64,000 nucleotides of DNA, from the NCBI GenBank assembly GCA_014529385.2, contig CM043953.1, positions 88,838,342 through 88,902,341 of the forward strand, written 5' to 3'. Position 1 is the stretch's first letter. Every line of letters begins with the position of its first letter. This stretch comes from Adiantum capillus-veneris. Lineage: Eukaryota; Streptophyta; Polypodiopsida; Polypodiales; Pteridaceae. Shown one piece after another: positions 31,810 through 42,517 of the stretch. The position numbers and the translations under genes were made by a program. The notes beneath the pieces were generated by a model. It saw nothing but the letters and a program-made list of their open reading frames with translations. It did not search any database and was not told the DNA's origin.

Positions 31810-34060
31810 CTCTTGAGACCTCCTGTTGTGCATCTGGCGCACTGATCAACTAGAGAAAGACAATGGCTTTCTTGGTTGGTAGTGCTCCTATGCCCGATTG
31901 GATGCCAGGTGAGGGTTTCAGGTGGATTTCCCCGATCAACTGGAGAAAGACAGTGGCTTTCTCGGTTGGTAGTGCTCCTGTGCCAGATTGGGTGCCAGGA
32001 GAGGGTTTCAGGTGGATTCCCCCAGGGACTACAGTTCGGTACTTGGGTTGTCAGGTTGGTTTGGACTTGTCTCCCGAGCAGCAGATTGCTCCTCTTCTGA
32101 TGTCCATCAGGAGAAATCTGTTACATTGGATCTCAGCACGACTTTCGCTAGCTGGTAGAGTAGTAGTTGCAACCAGGTGTTGTTGGCGACTATGTGGTAC
32201 ATCACTTCCTGCTGAATCTTCTCGAGTTCTTGTATCAGCCAGGTAGAGAGGCTGATCAGGAACTTCCTTTGGTCAGGACGTGACACTCAGATAGCCCGAG
32301 CCAAGGTGGCTTGGTCGGTCATCACGCTTCCTTATTCTTAGGGAGGGATTGGGATCACTGATCCAACACAGGAGAGCAGCGCCCTTCTTGGGAAGTTCAT
32401 AGTCAGAGGACTTCTTCCAGGTGAGGAGCCCTGGAAGGAGTTCTTGCTGCAGAGGCTTCGTGCCAGGGTGCCTCAGTTAGGAGGCCCTTGGCAACCTTTG
32501 ACCAGATGGATCTTTACAGAGATGCGCCGAGTTGGTTTGAGCAGGAGACTGGAGGACCGCTTCGCTGTGAGTTTGCTTCGATCTTGGGAGCTCTTACGGC
32601 GTGGCCTGGAGCAGAGACAGCCGACGTGCACGGAGGAGCGCCTACGGTCCCTCGTCTGGAACCCCATGGTTAGCACTTAGAGAGGCCACTTTGGTAGTCG
32701 GCCTCATGTTTCCTGGGGTCCCATGGCAGCAGGTCCAGCGCGCTCTCTAGGTGATTGGCTAGAGTTCACAGGTTTGTCAGAGGAGGTACAGGGTTTCCAG
32801 CTACAGGGCATGAGAGGGGTGGAGAGCATGTGTCAGGACATCTCAGAGTTAGTTCTAGCTGAGTGGCTTACGCCTCTCGAGCCAGTAGCACCTTGGTGGA
32901 TGGGAGCCTTCACACAACTGGAGGTTCTCATTTCACTTAGGGCCTGCTCAGAGACTGTCCCAGCCCTGTTCTTCAAGCTTCAGGGTGGGGGACGATTACA
33001 ACGAGTTACAGTAGAGGCCCCGCAGGTAGCAGAGTGCTGTTTCCAGAGGATCTGAGTTGTGGGCATTTGTGGGAGGACTTGCGTCATAGACCTTGACCCA
33101 GCAGCTCTTGAGACTGGAAACTCGAGGCTATGGGCTTGGGAGTATCGTCCACTGGCACGAGTACAGTGGGATCCTGGTGAGTGGCTATGGAGGGACCCTT
33201 CTCTTCTGTAGACCACCCCGGAGTCCCCTTCTTTCACTACACTGTTCGGCTTGGACGTCATATACTTGCAGCACAAAGAGAGGCCCGCCCAGCTGCAGCA
33301 CGTCATTGGCAGGAGGAGGGCCTCACAGTCGAGTTCTTGGCAGCCTTTTGGCAGAGGTTGTGGGACTCCAGACAGCCGAGGCGCATCACTTTGTTTTAGT
33401 GGCTGGTTGCACAAAGAGATACAATAGTAGGGAGCTGGCTTGTGCATAGCGGTCTCTCAGCCGCATGTGCAGCCTGTGACCAGTTGGTGGAGAGTCAGCG
33501 TCATTGTCTTTGGGATTGTCCCTCGGCCCAGCAGGTGTGGCTACGAGTTTTTCGGTTGATGCCTACTCTCTCCACGGCTAGACAGTACACTTGGGGGGTA
33601 GCGGCTTGGTCCACTCTCACGGGCCCGGCACTTCAATTTGAGCTATCTTCCACCAGCAGGATGATAGTGATACAGGGGGGCGACCTACACTCCAGCCTGC
33701 TACAGAGCTTACTCCACAGGAGTGGTGCAGTGAGAGAGAGGAGTGTTGGGAGCTCATTAGTGGCCTGACACTTTGGTTCATCTGGCGGGCCCACTGTTTC
33801 CGCATTTTTGAGGCTCGCTCTGTGCCACCAGCAGAGACTGTTCGTGACTTTTGGCTAGAGCTGATCCATACTCTCAGAGGACAGCTAGAGGGACTACAAG
33901 GCAGCTCCGATCGCATGCGGGAGCGCCACGAGGCTTTCCTTCGACTCTGGAGCCCTGGGCCTTTCTTCACTAGTGTCCAAGGTGTGCTCAAATGGCACTA
34001 CCGACCACCTGTGTGGCTCTTCCCTCCTCCCATCTCTTGATTTAGCCTCATTGTATATAT
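31810..34060 (+). pseudogene. LINE C ORF2 C-terminal part (RT thumb, zf-RVT)
   Basis: After the A insertion the frame resumes with ETSCCASGALIN. RYLGCQVGLDLSPEQQ, RLSLAGRVVVA and SQVERLIRNFLW are the thumb/connection blocks typical of plant LINE RTs. GIGITDPTQESSALLGKF and a Trp-rich stretch follow. The terminal zinc finger CAACDQLVESQRHCLWDC is at about 33465-33520 (zf-RVT), then LTLWFIWRARCFRIFEARS. At least six shifts or stops break it, including TAG at about 32245. Confidence 0.85.
31844..32023 (+). repeat. 90-bp in-frame tandem duplication in LINE C RT
   Basis: Units at 31844-31933 and 31934-32023 start gatcaact and share most bases (for example ttggtagtgctcct). The length is a multiple of three, so the phase is kept. 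Eight or so differences show it is not recent. Confidence 0.92.
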
Positions 34061-34187
34061 GTTTTTCTTTCATTGGGAGAGTCTCCCCATCATGTTTGTT
34101 GTTGCCCTCTCTTGCAGAGGTGGTTGTAGCCCTACGGGCAGTTTTCATTAACTAATAGAAGGATCTTTTTCTATTAAAAAAAAAAAA
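34061..34187 (+). terminator. LINE C 3' end with poly(A)
   Basis: An untranslated tail ends in a run of 12 A at 34176-34187, the expected product of target-primed insertion. Confidence 0.85.
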
Positions 34188-35069
34188 CCTGTACTAAACT
34201 CGCTTCTGCAATCGTGAAAGATCTCGTCCTTTGCACTCATCTTGGCAGTAGTGAAGGGTGTTCCCCAAAGTCTTTTGGAGGAACAAATGAGTAGCGAATA
34301 GTGTTCGCCAAAGGCTTTTTGTAGGAACAAATGAAAAAAGGGATTTACCTATTTTTATAGATTTTTACTCTAAAATCCTCAAAATTTAGCCGATCCTCCT
34401 CAAAAGTAACTGGCAATTTTCAATTTTTATCCTTTAAAAACACACTAAAGGTCGGTTTTCTGTGAACACTTGTAGCGAAGTTGCTTAGCTTCTCCTCTCT
34501 CCATCTTCTCTTCTCTTGCACTCCTGATCGTGCATGCATCTCGATCCTACAAAAATGTTGTCACAAATAAAATATTATGGTTTAGAAAAGAAATGTAGAA
34601 ATGGACTATTTAGATTACAATATATCTCAAAAGCATAAAAATAATGATAAAAAAACATTGTTTAAGTGGGAATTAACATAACCAATCTATTGCTACACAT
34701 GAATGGTAGAAAGGTTTTTGTCACTGATCCAATACAAGTGAAGTGAGAGGTGATCACAATCTTTGATACTTCTCCATACCTCTCTTGGGTGATAGAAATT
34801 TTATGTCACTTTCATGTGGTTACTCTAACACCCAGAAGATCTCAATAATCTATCGGATCTAATTTTGGTGAGAGAAAGGATACCAGTTACATGTGCTTAC
34901 TTTCACACCCTTGCAACAAAAAATAGCACTCTTTTGCATTGAGATTGCGGTGATTTTGCTGAGTCTTTGGTTAAGATTTTGTTTCTAAGAGAGTAGACTT
35001 TACCAAGAATTTTGCAATTTTTTTTTCATAAATTCCTAGTCTCACTCTCTTAGTTTGCTCTTGTCAATC
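34188..35069. other. AT-rich DNA, probably LTR/leader of the following copia remnant
   Basis: No coding frame. 34690-34920 has blocks about signal-like ctctcttgggtgatag and ggtgagagaaag that look like LTR text. No second copy is in the window, so LTR limits cannot be set and no PBS was recognised. A short repeat, ttggaggaacaaatga / ttgtaggaacaaatga, lies at 34270-34335. Confidence 0.4.
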
Positions 35070-35790
35070 ATGGGTGGAGCTTCTAAGAAAGAAGAGTATT
35101 ATATCAAGAAGTTTGATGGCACAAACTTCACGATGTGGAAGCATTGTATGCTTGATGTCTTGGTCGATAAGGGCCTCGCAACACCATTGAAAGAGCATAA
35201 AGAGGGTGTTTACACTAATGATGAGTCGGAGAAGCTTGTGCAGTTTGTCGCACATGTTGGAGGCTAGGAACTTGCCAAGCACCGTGTGCGAGCCACGAAT
35301 TGCTGCAAGCACACAACTAGACAGTCCTAGCAAGCTGAAAGGGGTAATGGCGTGTCACTGGCCGCTCAATGCTTCCGTCGGGAAGGATCCTGTGCCGCGA
35401 AGAAGAAGGAGCTTGCACATTCAACGATCATGTTACACTTTGGTGATTCTATCTATCGCATAGATTTGGATGCATGCATAGCTAGAGATATATAGCAGCA
35501 ATGTTTTTGGCACAGACAAGTCTAGAGAGATGCCTACAATCAAAGGATGATATTGCAGACATAGAGACATTGTATGTTGGTATTGTAGTCATACAAGACA
35601 TGAACAAAGGCACTGTTTTTAGTGGATGAGACAATGCAGAAGACAACACAAGTCAGATGATATCCATTTGACTGATGTGAGGACAAATGTAGTGTATCAA
35701 ACTACAAATGATAGAAATGTCAAGTTTGCTTCTATGTTTTCTCTTGACTTTCTTATGTCGGTTGATGACACATTATAAAGTTTCTTCCCA
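35070..35790 (+). pseudogene. Old copia gag remnant
   Basis: The frame MGGASKKEEYYIKKFDGTNF starts at 35070 and continues with MWKHCMLDVLVDKGL, the copia gag entry block, stopping at 35267. About 300 bp later 35575-35613 encodes CWYCSHTRHEQRHC, a perfect CX2CX4HX4C zinc knuckle, followed by a stretch ending FSLDFLMSVDD and a stop at about 35778. The capsid part between is deleted or scrambled, and no protease or pol follows. It is a different lineage from the copia at 854-6485. Confidence 0.78.
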
Positions 35791-36690
35791 TAGATGATCT
35801 CTTGAAAATGAGACTGCGCAGGCGCTAAGGGCATGTCACGAGATTGTGACAACCACTATATATATTTGCTGGTTTCTTTCCCTTGATTTTGTTTAATTTT
35901 TGGGACCCTCTTGTTATAATCACAAATGCCCGGACATTGTGTGGCCAGTGTGAAACGGTTGTTGGCCGAGAGTTTCACCCTCAAGAGTCAAGGCCAAGTA
36001 GCCACGAGATGGTTGGGCCGATCGGCACTGGAATCCGACTTGTAAAGACGTGGCTAGGCTCATTTAAAGTCATTTAGGCCCCTTGTCAGGACTTTATAAG
36101 TTGGTGAATACTATGAATTAAACCAAAAGGAGCAAAGTGGACACATGGCAGTAGGAGAGCAACCTGCTGGTCAATTTTCTCTCTCCAGAAGGTCATCTCA
36201 ATTTAAGGCTGAGGGCTGAATTTTGCTCATTGAGTGTTCTACACAGTGTGTGTGAGTAGTGGGTGCAGGTGCTCATAGCTTAAATGAAAAGCTTGCCTTC
36301 TCCCTTGCTCTATGTAGCGCGACGATTTGCTCTCATGCATCTCTCTCTCCCCTTTGCACATATGGTAATGCCCCACTAGTTGGGCTTCCCAGATGACCAT
36401 GTACAGTTCTGGGGGTTTAATGTGTGTTTTCCAAGGCAAGAACCTTCCTTACAGGAACTAGAGTAGCTAATTGCTAATCCCTTTCAAGTACGTACAGGTC
36501 CATCATGAAGGAATGCGAAAACGGAGAGTTTTCTCGCATGAAAACTCGTTCGATTTACAAGGGAACTGTCACATTGCGGGCGGGAGCACCTGAGACACGC
36601 ATAGGCGTGCTCGCTCCGCTCGAAACGGTCCAAAACAAAGAATTACAGACTGTTGTGTTTTTCTGCAGGTTTAGGGTTCCGCACCTAAAC
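35791..36690. other. Unassigned sequence left of gypsy A'
   Basis: No family or long frame is recognised. 36520-36670 is GC-richer and resembles a leader, but without a partner copy it cannot be assigned. Confidence 0.4.
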
Positions 36691-37312
36691 TGTAGGGCAA
36701 ACTGGTGACGTGGCTACCCAGTACACACACACACCCTCTCTTGGCATGGAACATGCAGTGACGCTGACAAAAATGATGATGTGGCAGGCAATGATGTGGC
36801 AACACACGGCAGCCCCGAAAAAAGCGTTGCAGAGCTGACGTGGCAGATTTTCGTTCGGCAGTTTGCATGGCAGCTTTCTCACGCTGTTTTTTTTGCGGCA
36901 ATTTTGGGACAGCTTTTGGTTACGTAAAAGTCTACGCAAGATAGAGAGAGAGAGCTTTAATTTTTAAGCCTTGCTTTATTTACCAAGGTTTGAGAGGAAT
37001 TGCCATTTATTTTTAAAGTGCTTTTGATTTACAGCTTTTGGGCTCTGCTTTTGGCATCCCTTGTAAACCTTTATAAGTGTGGCTTGGCCTCTCACTTGTC
37101 AGAGCATCTGGACGCAGAGTCTTAGAGTGAGACCCAACCACTCCGTGTATTTTGTGCAACAGATTAATATAAAAAGAAATACCGAAAGGGACACCAGTCT
37201 TTGGGGCCAATATCTCTAGGCACGGAACTCCGACCAGTGTTGAATCAAATTGTGAACTATTTAGAAGTGAATTCCTATTGTGTCGCGGTAGATTCTTGAC
37301 TTGGAGTGTCCA
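36691..37312 (+). repeat. Gypsy A' 5' LTR, first part
   Basis: Aligns to 50532-51173 of the 3' LTR, starting TGTAGGGCAA here against TGTCACAAG there. It ends at gtcca (37308-37312), the left target duplication of gypsy D. The last 11 bases of the LTR are at 43756-43766. Confidence 0.9.
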
Positions 37313-38937
37313 TGTAATGGAATTTGCCTATTCAATTTGAGAATAGCGGAATTTAATGAGAGTACTTTCAAGAAATGATTTTGTGAGCATAGCGGGTAGA
37401 CATAATTGAAGATAGCAACATAATCATAGCAATTAGTTAACTTGGCATAGACAATACTTTTGCAAGAGAGAGAGTTTAGAGAACATGACAACAATTGAGG
37501 ACCGGATTTATGTGGAGCCGGTCCCCCCTCCAATAGGCATTTGTATTATGATTTCTCCCATAAAGAGAGACTTATTACAATACAGTCTTTGTGTTCCTTG
37601 TGACCTAGGTGATGCCATGAAGATGGAAGGCTTCATGCACCACAAACATAACATAAACTTGAAGAAAGCTTTAACTATCCCAAGCCTCAGTCCCATGACC
37701 TCAAACACCTTCGAAGGTGGAGAGAGCTAGCAGGGAATGAGGGTAGGGAAGAGGAAGAAGAAACATTTCGTAGGAGAAAGAATTAGTTCCTCACTTATCA
37801 TACTCTTGTTGCTAGCATACATAATAGCATAGTAATGAAGAAGAAGGATATGGCAAGCTTAAGCATTGAAGCATGGCTCTTGGTTGGATTTGCACTCCAT
37901 AGCCAAGAGTGTTGGTGTAGGCTCTCAACCTCTACTTGCTTGGAGAGGGAGCTCTTGCCCTTTGCATATCACACAATGAGAGTGCTTGTGAGTGTGTGTG
38001 GGTGAGTATACCCCCTAGGCACCCCCCTAGCTTGCTTGGGTCGACCCCCCCTTGTAGCTCATGCCTGAAGCTCATTGGACCCTTCCAGGCCTAGCCAATC
38101 ACAAGCAAGAGCCATTACAAGCAACATGGGTAGCCTTGGGACAAGTGTCCCCCTTTCCCCTTTGAGAGAGAGGACTAGATAAATGCTAAAACAATTAGAT
38201 AATTCATGTAATTTATCATTGGACCCCTTTGAAGCCTAGCCAATAGGCTTCAAGCAACACATGAAGGTAACATGGGTAGGGGCCTGACATGTGTCCTTGC
38301 TGCCTCTTCAAGTTGGGCTTCCCTTGTGTGTGTGAGTGGGTGTTCTCTCTCTAGCCCCTAGGAAAAGGGCTCGCCCCCCCTCTTGTAGGAATGCTTTTGA
38401 CTTTTAGGTGATCAAGCACCTTACTCACCAAGCATGACAAAGCACTTGAACTAGGGGGTGTTCCCACAAGCATCTCAGACAAGCTTCTCAAGGCACCTCA
38501 AGTACTTTAATCATGCAGCAAGTCAAGCACCTCAAGCATGGAGCCAGTCAAGCACCTCAAGCATCTTAATCAAGCACCTCAAGCATGAAAAACACCTCAA
38601 GCATGACAAGCACCTCAAGCATGACAAGCACCTCGAGCTTGGGCTGGGTTCCCACCTCAAGCTCAGCCCTAGCTTACTTAAGGTCAAAGGACTTTTACAC
38701 ACATTTATTGGAGGTCTTCAATGAAGCTAACCCTAAGGTCTTATGCTCCATTGGTTAGCCTTGCTCTTTGATAGACCATCTCCCTTTTGGGCCCCTTTAC
38801 CATTGGCCCCGTGTTGAGATAGATCTATAAGCACATACCTATATCTTAACACTTGTTCCCGTTTATTCTCCCACATTAAGTGATCAATTTAATATGAGAA
38901 AATCATTTGGGTTAGTTAGATATTAGATTTTATGACA
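37313..38937 (-). repeat. Gypsy D 3' LTR (left copy, complete)
   Basis: On its own strand it starts TGTCATAAAATC and ends CATTACA. It contains the 18-bp-period minisatellite at 38500-38670. Confidence 0.92.
38500..38670 (+). repeat. Minisatellite (caagcacctcaagcatga) in gypsy D LTR
   Basis: About eight imperfect copies of a unit close to CAAGCACCTCAAGCATGA. The same array is in the right LTR at about 43313-43483 with only a few changes. A frame through it gives repeated HLKHDK, which I regard as non-coding. Confidence 0.88.
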
Positions 38938-39315
38938 TTACCTCTCTCTTGAAATCATAGTCGTCCTCGACTATGAGGTAGAAAAGATAAAGTCTTAGTC
39001 ATTAGTCAATCGTACTTAGCGGGTAAAGGATCCCTTTTTACCCTATGACATCTTTCCAAGATGGATGACTAATCCATTTGGTGCTTGGGAGACATAGCTG
39101 CCGCAAGCATGTCTGCTCTTTAGTCCATTTTATTCTCCCAAAGTAGAGTGACAAATTCTACTTGGTGTTTGAGAGACGTCGTCATCACAAACATGATTCT
39201 AAGCATGCATACTAGTTAAATTTTGTGCACAATTAAAAAGAGGACTAGTCATATAAGACAAAAACATGAGTTATTTAAAAGAAATTTGTACATTTGCTTA
39301 CTCTAATGTAGCATT
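38938..39315 (-). other. Gypsy D polypurine tract and 3' untranslated region
   Basis: On the minus strand GATTTCAAGAGAGAGGTAA abuts the LTR start. The rest, to the chromodomain stop at 39316, is non-coding. Confidence 0.8.
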
Positions 39316-41934
39316 TTAAGCATTGACAAGGTTCATACTATCCTTAAGTTGTACTCCTTGCATCCATTTAGCATCTTCAAAAGGATAATTTTTGAACTTA
39401 ATAAGATACCGTCGGATAATCTTACCATGTCGTAGTACCTTGTCTTCATGCCGAAGGATAGCTTCGGGTTGTAGCACCTCTTCTTGGTCTTCAACTTCGG
39501 GAGGGTCTTCAATAATTGGTTCAATTGGTGGCTCTCCTTTGTAGGGCTTAAGTAAGCTTACATGAAAGGCATTGTGTATAAGCCAATGGTTGGGCAACTT
39601 GAGTTGATAAGCCGTCTCATTGATAGGCTTCAAGATTTGGAAAGGACCATAGTATCTTTTTGCTAGTTTAGCATAATACTTTTGATGGCCCGTAGGATTT
39701 TTGCCCGTCGTTTGCCTTAATCGAGCCTTAGGAAACTTGAGTAAGACCCAATCATTTTCTTTGAACATTAAGGCTCTTCTGTGCTTATCAGCAGCAGCTT
39801 TTTGCCTTTGTTGAGAGATGGCTATAGCCTCCCTAATCTTTTGAAAAGATTCTCGTAGGTCACGGCTATACTCATCGGCGGCGAAGATGTTCCCATGTAC
39901 TTTCAGTAGCAAGGGACTTTTAGGTCTTCCTTCTATGATCTCGAAAGGTGCTTTGCCCGTAGAAGTATGTACAGTATTATTGTAGGCATACTCTACTAGC
40001 GGTAAATACTTTTCCCATTGTGAGCGTTGATCTACTTCGGTAACATAAGTCTTGAGTAGATCGAGTATCGTAAGATTGGCTATCTCACTTTGGCCATCCG
40101 TTTGTGGGTGATAGGCCGAAGAGAAATTCAATCTTGTTCCTAGATTTTCAAAGAGACCTTTCCAGAAATTACTGGTCATTCTAGGATCTCTATCTGACAC
40201 GATGGATGTGGGTAATCCATGGTGTTTGAAAATCTGAGATATGAAGAGAGTTGCCATTTGATGTGCCTTAATAGTCTTTTTGACAGGAATAAAATGTGCT
40301 TGCTTGCTAAACCTGTCGACTATTGTCCATATTCCTGTATTCCCATGGATAGACTTGGGTAATCCAAAGATGAAATCCATGGATATACTCTCCCATGGTG
40401 AATTTGGAATAGGCAATGGCTGGAGTAATCCAGGTTGCTTCCCTCTATCATACTTGGTCTTTTGGCATACTACACATTTTGAAACATACTCTTGTATGTC
40501 CACTTTCATGGTAGTAATAGGCAATGGTGAATTTGGAATAGGCAATGGCTGGAGTAATCCAGGTTGCTTCCCTCTATCATACTTGGTCTTTTGGCATACT
40601 ACACATTTTGAAACATACTCTTGTATGTCCACTTTCATGGTAGGCCAATAGAAATACGTCTCTACTCCTCGGAGAGTAGGTTGAATACCTCTATGCCTTG
40701 CATATGGAGGAGCATGGGATTCATACATAACCTTCTCACGAAGGGAATGGGTAACACATAGCCTATTGCCGTGAAGAAGATAACCATCCTGCAAGGTGAA
40801 TGGTTCCTCTTTCTTCCCCAAAGCAAGGGCTGACATTATGTCTCTAAAGTCAGGGTTAGTAGCATACTCATCTATCATAGAGGATAGATCATTGTGAGTA
40901 GCTATAGACACCGCATTAACTTTTGGTCGTTGTGAAAGTGCATCGGCAACTTGATTGTGCTTACCAGCTATGTGAGCAATATGAAAATTAAATTGCGAAA
41001 GAAAATTTGCCCACCTCATTTGTTTGTCAGAAAGCTTGGTTTGCGTCATGAAATACTTGAGTCTTTGGTGGTCGGTTCGTAGGATAAATGGAGTCCCCAA
41101 TAGGTAGTGCTTCCATGTGTCTAGGGCATGTAGAACAGCTAAAAGCTCTTTCTCATAAATGCCCAAGACTCGTTCATCACCATTGAGCCTTCGGCTCTCA
41201 TATGCTATGGCATGCCCTTCTTGAAGCAAAACCGCTCCAAGGCAATCACCACAAGCATCACATTGGACCTCAAAGGGCTTTGAGAGATCCGGAAGCACGA
41301 GGACTGGTTGGGAAGTAAGCTTCTCTTTGAGTTTTTCAAAAGCATTTTGCTCCTTAGCAGTCCATACAAACTTAACGTTCTTCTTGGTTAAGTCGTGTAG
41401 TGGTCCTGCCACTTGAGAGAATTTTGCTATGAAGCGTCTATAGTATGCACACATACCAATAAAGCTTCTTAGCTCATGTAGATTCCTTGGGTTAGGCCAT
41501 GATTTTATTACCGCTAACTTTGATGGATCCATACGAATACCATCGTGAGAGATAATATGGCCTAGATATTGAATCTCTTGAAGGAAGAATTCACTTTTCT
41601 TTTGGTTGAGAAAAAGTTTGTTCTCCCTCAAGGCTTGAAAAATCACTTGGAGATGTTGCTTATGTTCCTCCAAAGACTTGGAGTAGATGATGATATCATC
41701 AAAGAACACTCCAGTGAATTTTCGATATGGTCTAAAAATTTTCTCCATCAAACGATTGAACGTAGCTGGTGCATTAGTCAAGCCAAAAGGCATGACTAGA
41801 TATTCATAAAGACCAAATGTTGTGCGAAACGCGGTCTTTAAGATATCCTCATCCACTATCCTTATTTGATGATAGCCACTCTTAAGGTCAATCCTACTGA
41901 AGTAGGTAGAGCCTTGTAGCTTATCAAACAGATC
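39316..41934 (-). CDS. pol: Gypsy D pol: RT (from motif A), RNase H, integrase, chromodomain
   Basis: Open from just after TAA 41935-41937 to 39316; the first Met is at 41856 (846 residues). Before that Met the phase still reads [15 protein letters not shown], so the true frame began upstream. RT catalytic FFDDIIIYS; RNase H CDACGDCLGAVL and TDHQRLKYF; integrase finger HRGIQPT...CVVCQK; core MDFIFGLP, VSDRDPRM and GQSEIAN; C-terminal chromodomain YLIKFKNYPFEDAKWM. A 129-bp in-frame repeat lies at the zinc finger. The missing gag and the upstream stop make the copy non-autonomous. Confidence 0.93.
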   Translation of the reverse strand, partial: DLFDKLQGSTYFSRIDLKSGYHQIRIVDEDILKTAFRTTFGLYEYLVMPFGLTNAPATFNRLMEKIFRPYRKFTGVFFDDIIIYSKSLEEHKQHLQVIFQALRENKLFLNQKKSEFFLQEIQYLGHIISHDGIRMDPSKLAVIKSWPNPRNLHELRSFIGMCAYYRRFIAKFSQVAGPLHDLTKKNVKFVWTAKEQNAFEKLKEKLTSQPVLVLPDLSKPFEVQCDACGDCLGAVLLQEGHAIAYESRRLNGDERVLGIYEKELLAVLHALDTWKHYLLGTPFILRTDHQRLKYFMTQTKLSDKQMRWANFLSQFNFHIAHIAGKHNQVADALSQRPKVNAVSIATHNDLSSMIDEYATNPDFRDIMSALALGKKEEPFTLQDGYLLHGNRLCVTHSLREKVMYESHAPPYARHRGIQPTLRGVETYFYWPTMKVDIQEYVSKCVVCQKTKYDRGKQPGLLQPLPIPNSPLPITTMKVDIQEYVSKCVVCQKTKYDRGKQPGLLQPLPIPNSPWESISMDFIFGLPKSIHGNTGIWTIVDRFSKQAHFIPVKKTIKAHQMATLFISQIFKHHGLPTSIVSDRDPRMTSNFWKGLFENLGTRLNFSSAYHPQTDGQSEIANLTILDLLKTYVTEVDQRSQWEKYLPLVEYAYNNTVHTSTGKAPFEIIEGRPKSPLLLKVHGNIFAADEYSRDLRESFQKIREAIAISQQRQKAAADKHRRALMFKENDWVLLKFPKARLRQTTGKNPTGHQKYYAKLAKRYYGPFQILKPINETAYQLKLPNHWLIHNAFHVSLLKPYKGEPPIEPIIEDPPEVEDQEEVLQPEAILRHEDKVLRHGKIIRRYLIKFKNYPFEDAKWMQGVQLKDSMNLVNA
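40397..40642 (-). repeat. 129-bp in-frame tandem duplication in D integrase
   Basis: Plus-strand text starting ggtgaatttggaataggc occurs at 40397 and 40526. It duplicates the second half of the integrase zinc finger (both Cys of CVVCQK) and the GLLQPLPIPNSP linker. Unit copies are essentially identical, so it is recent. Confidence 0.95.
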
Positions 41935-42517
41935 TTATACCCGAGGTACGGGAAATCTGTTTTTAATAGTGATATGGTTTAGTGCTCGATAGTCCACACA
42001 CATACGGTATGTACCATCTTTCTTTTGCACTAAAAGGACTAGAGAACAAAAGGGAGAGGAACTAGGCCTCACCATCCCTTTGTCTACCAGCTCTTGTACT
42101 TGCCTCATGATCTCCTCTTGTTGAGCTTGTGAGTTTGTTAGGCGGTGAGCTTCCTCGAAGGAGCTCAATACGATGGTCATCATCCCCTCGTTTTGGAGGT
42201 AGGTCCATAGGGATATCATCGATGAACACATCTTGGAATCCTTTTAGAAAAGTAGACAAGTCTAACTCTTCTTGATTCCTATCATTTTCATTTGATGAAA
42301 CATTATTAGCTTTTAGAGACTCTTTGACATAAATCATGTACGCAGAAACTGAGCTCTTCATTGATTTATCAAAAGAAAGAGGATTTACAAGTGTAATAGT
42401 GCGACCATACTCACTAGCATCTACATACATGTTCTTTCCCCTGTAGGTGAAGTAAATTCTCCTTTCAGGGAACTTCATGTTGGCAGCCATGCGATCAAAC
42501 CATGGTGCAGACCTCAA
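41935..42517 (-). pseudogene. Gypsy D protease C-terminus and RT N-terminus
   Basis: 42517-42180 (minus) starts in mid-protease (APWFDRMAANMKFPER) and runs to [17 protein letters not shown] one-base shift near 42180 moves to the phase with [20 protein letters not shown] and [17 protein letters not shown], ended by TAA at 41937-41935. No protease active site is present because the deletion joins the LTR at 42510 to this point. Confidence 0.88.

Larger units (their letters stand above)
16121..34187 (+). mobile_element. LINE C (L1-type, 5'-truncated), split by two LTR elements
   Basis: Three blocks of one plus-strand LINE are present: 16121-16800, 24482-25275 and 31810-34187. Deleting gypsy B with one atggc copy and gypsy A with one ctctt copy rejoins them in phase (LEELHMALSALPRG across B; RCEQAL-ETS across A). 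It encodes the endonuclease-RT linker, RT, and C-terminal zf-RVT region, and ends in a 12-base poly(A). ORF1 and the endonuclease are absent, so it is 5'-truncated at the palindrome edge. No clear target duplication was found. Confidence 0.9.

Noticed and set aside
38500-38670. CRISPR-like repeat-spacer array
   Set aside because: Units are tandem and imperfect with no unique spacers, inside a eukaryotic LTR.
38458-38724. 88-residue frame with repeated HLKHDK
   Set aside because: It is the LTR minisatellite; the same frame at 43271 is its LTR partner.
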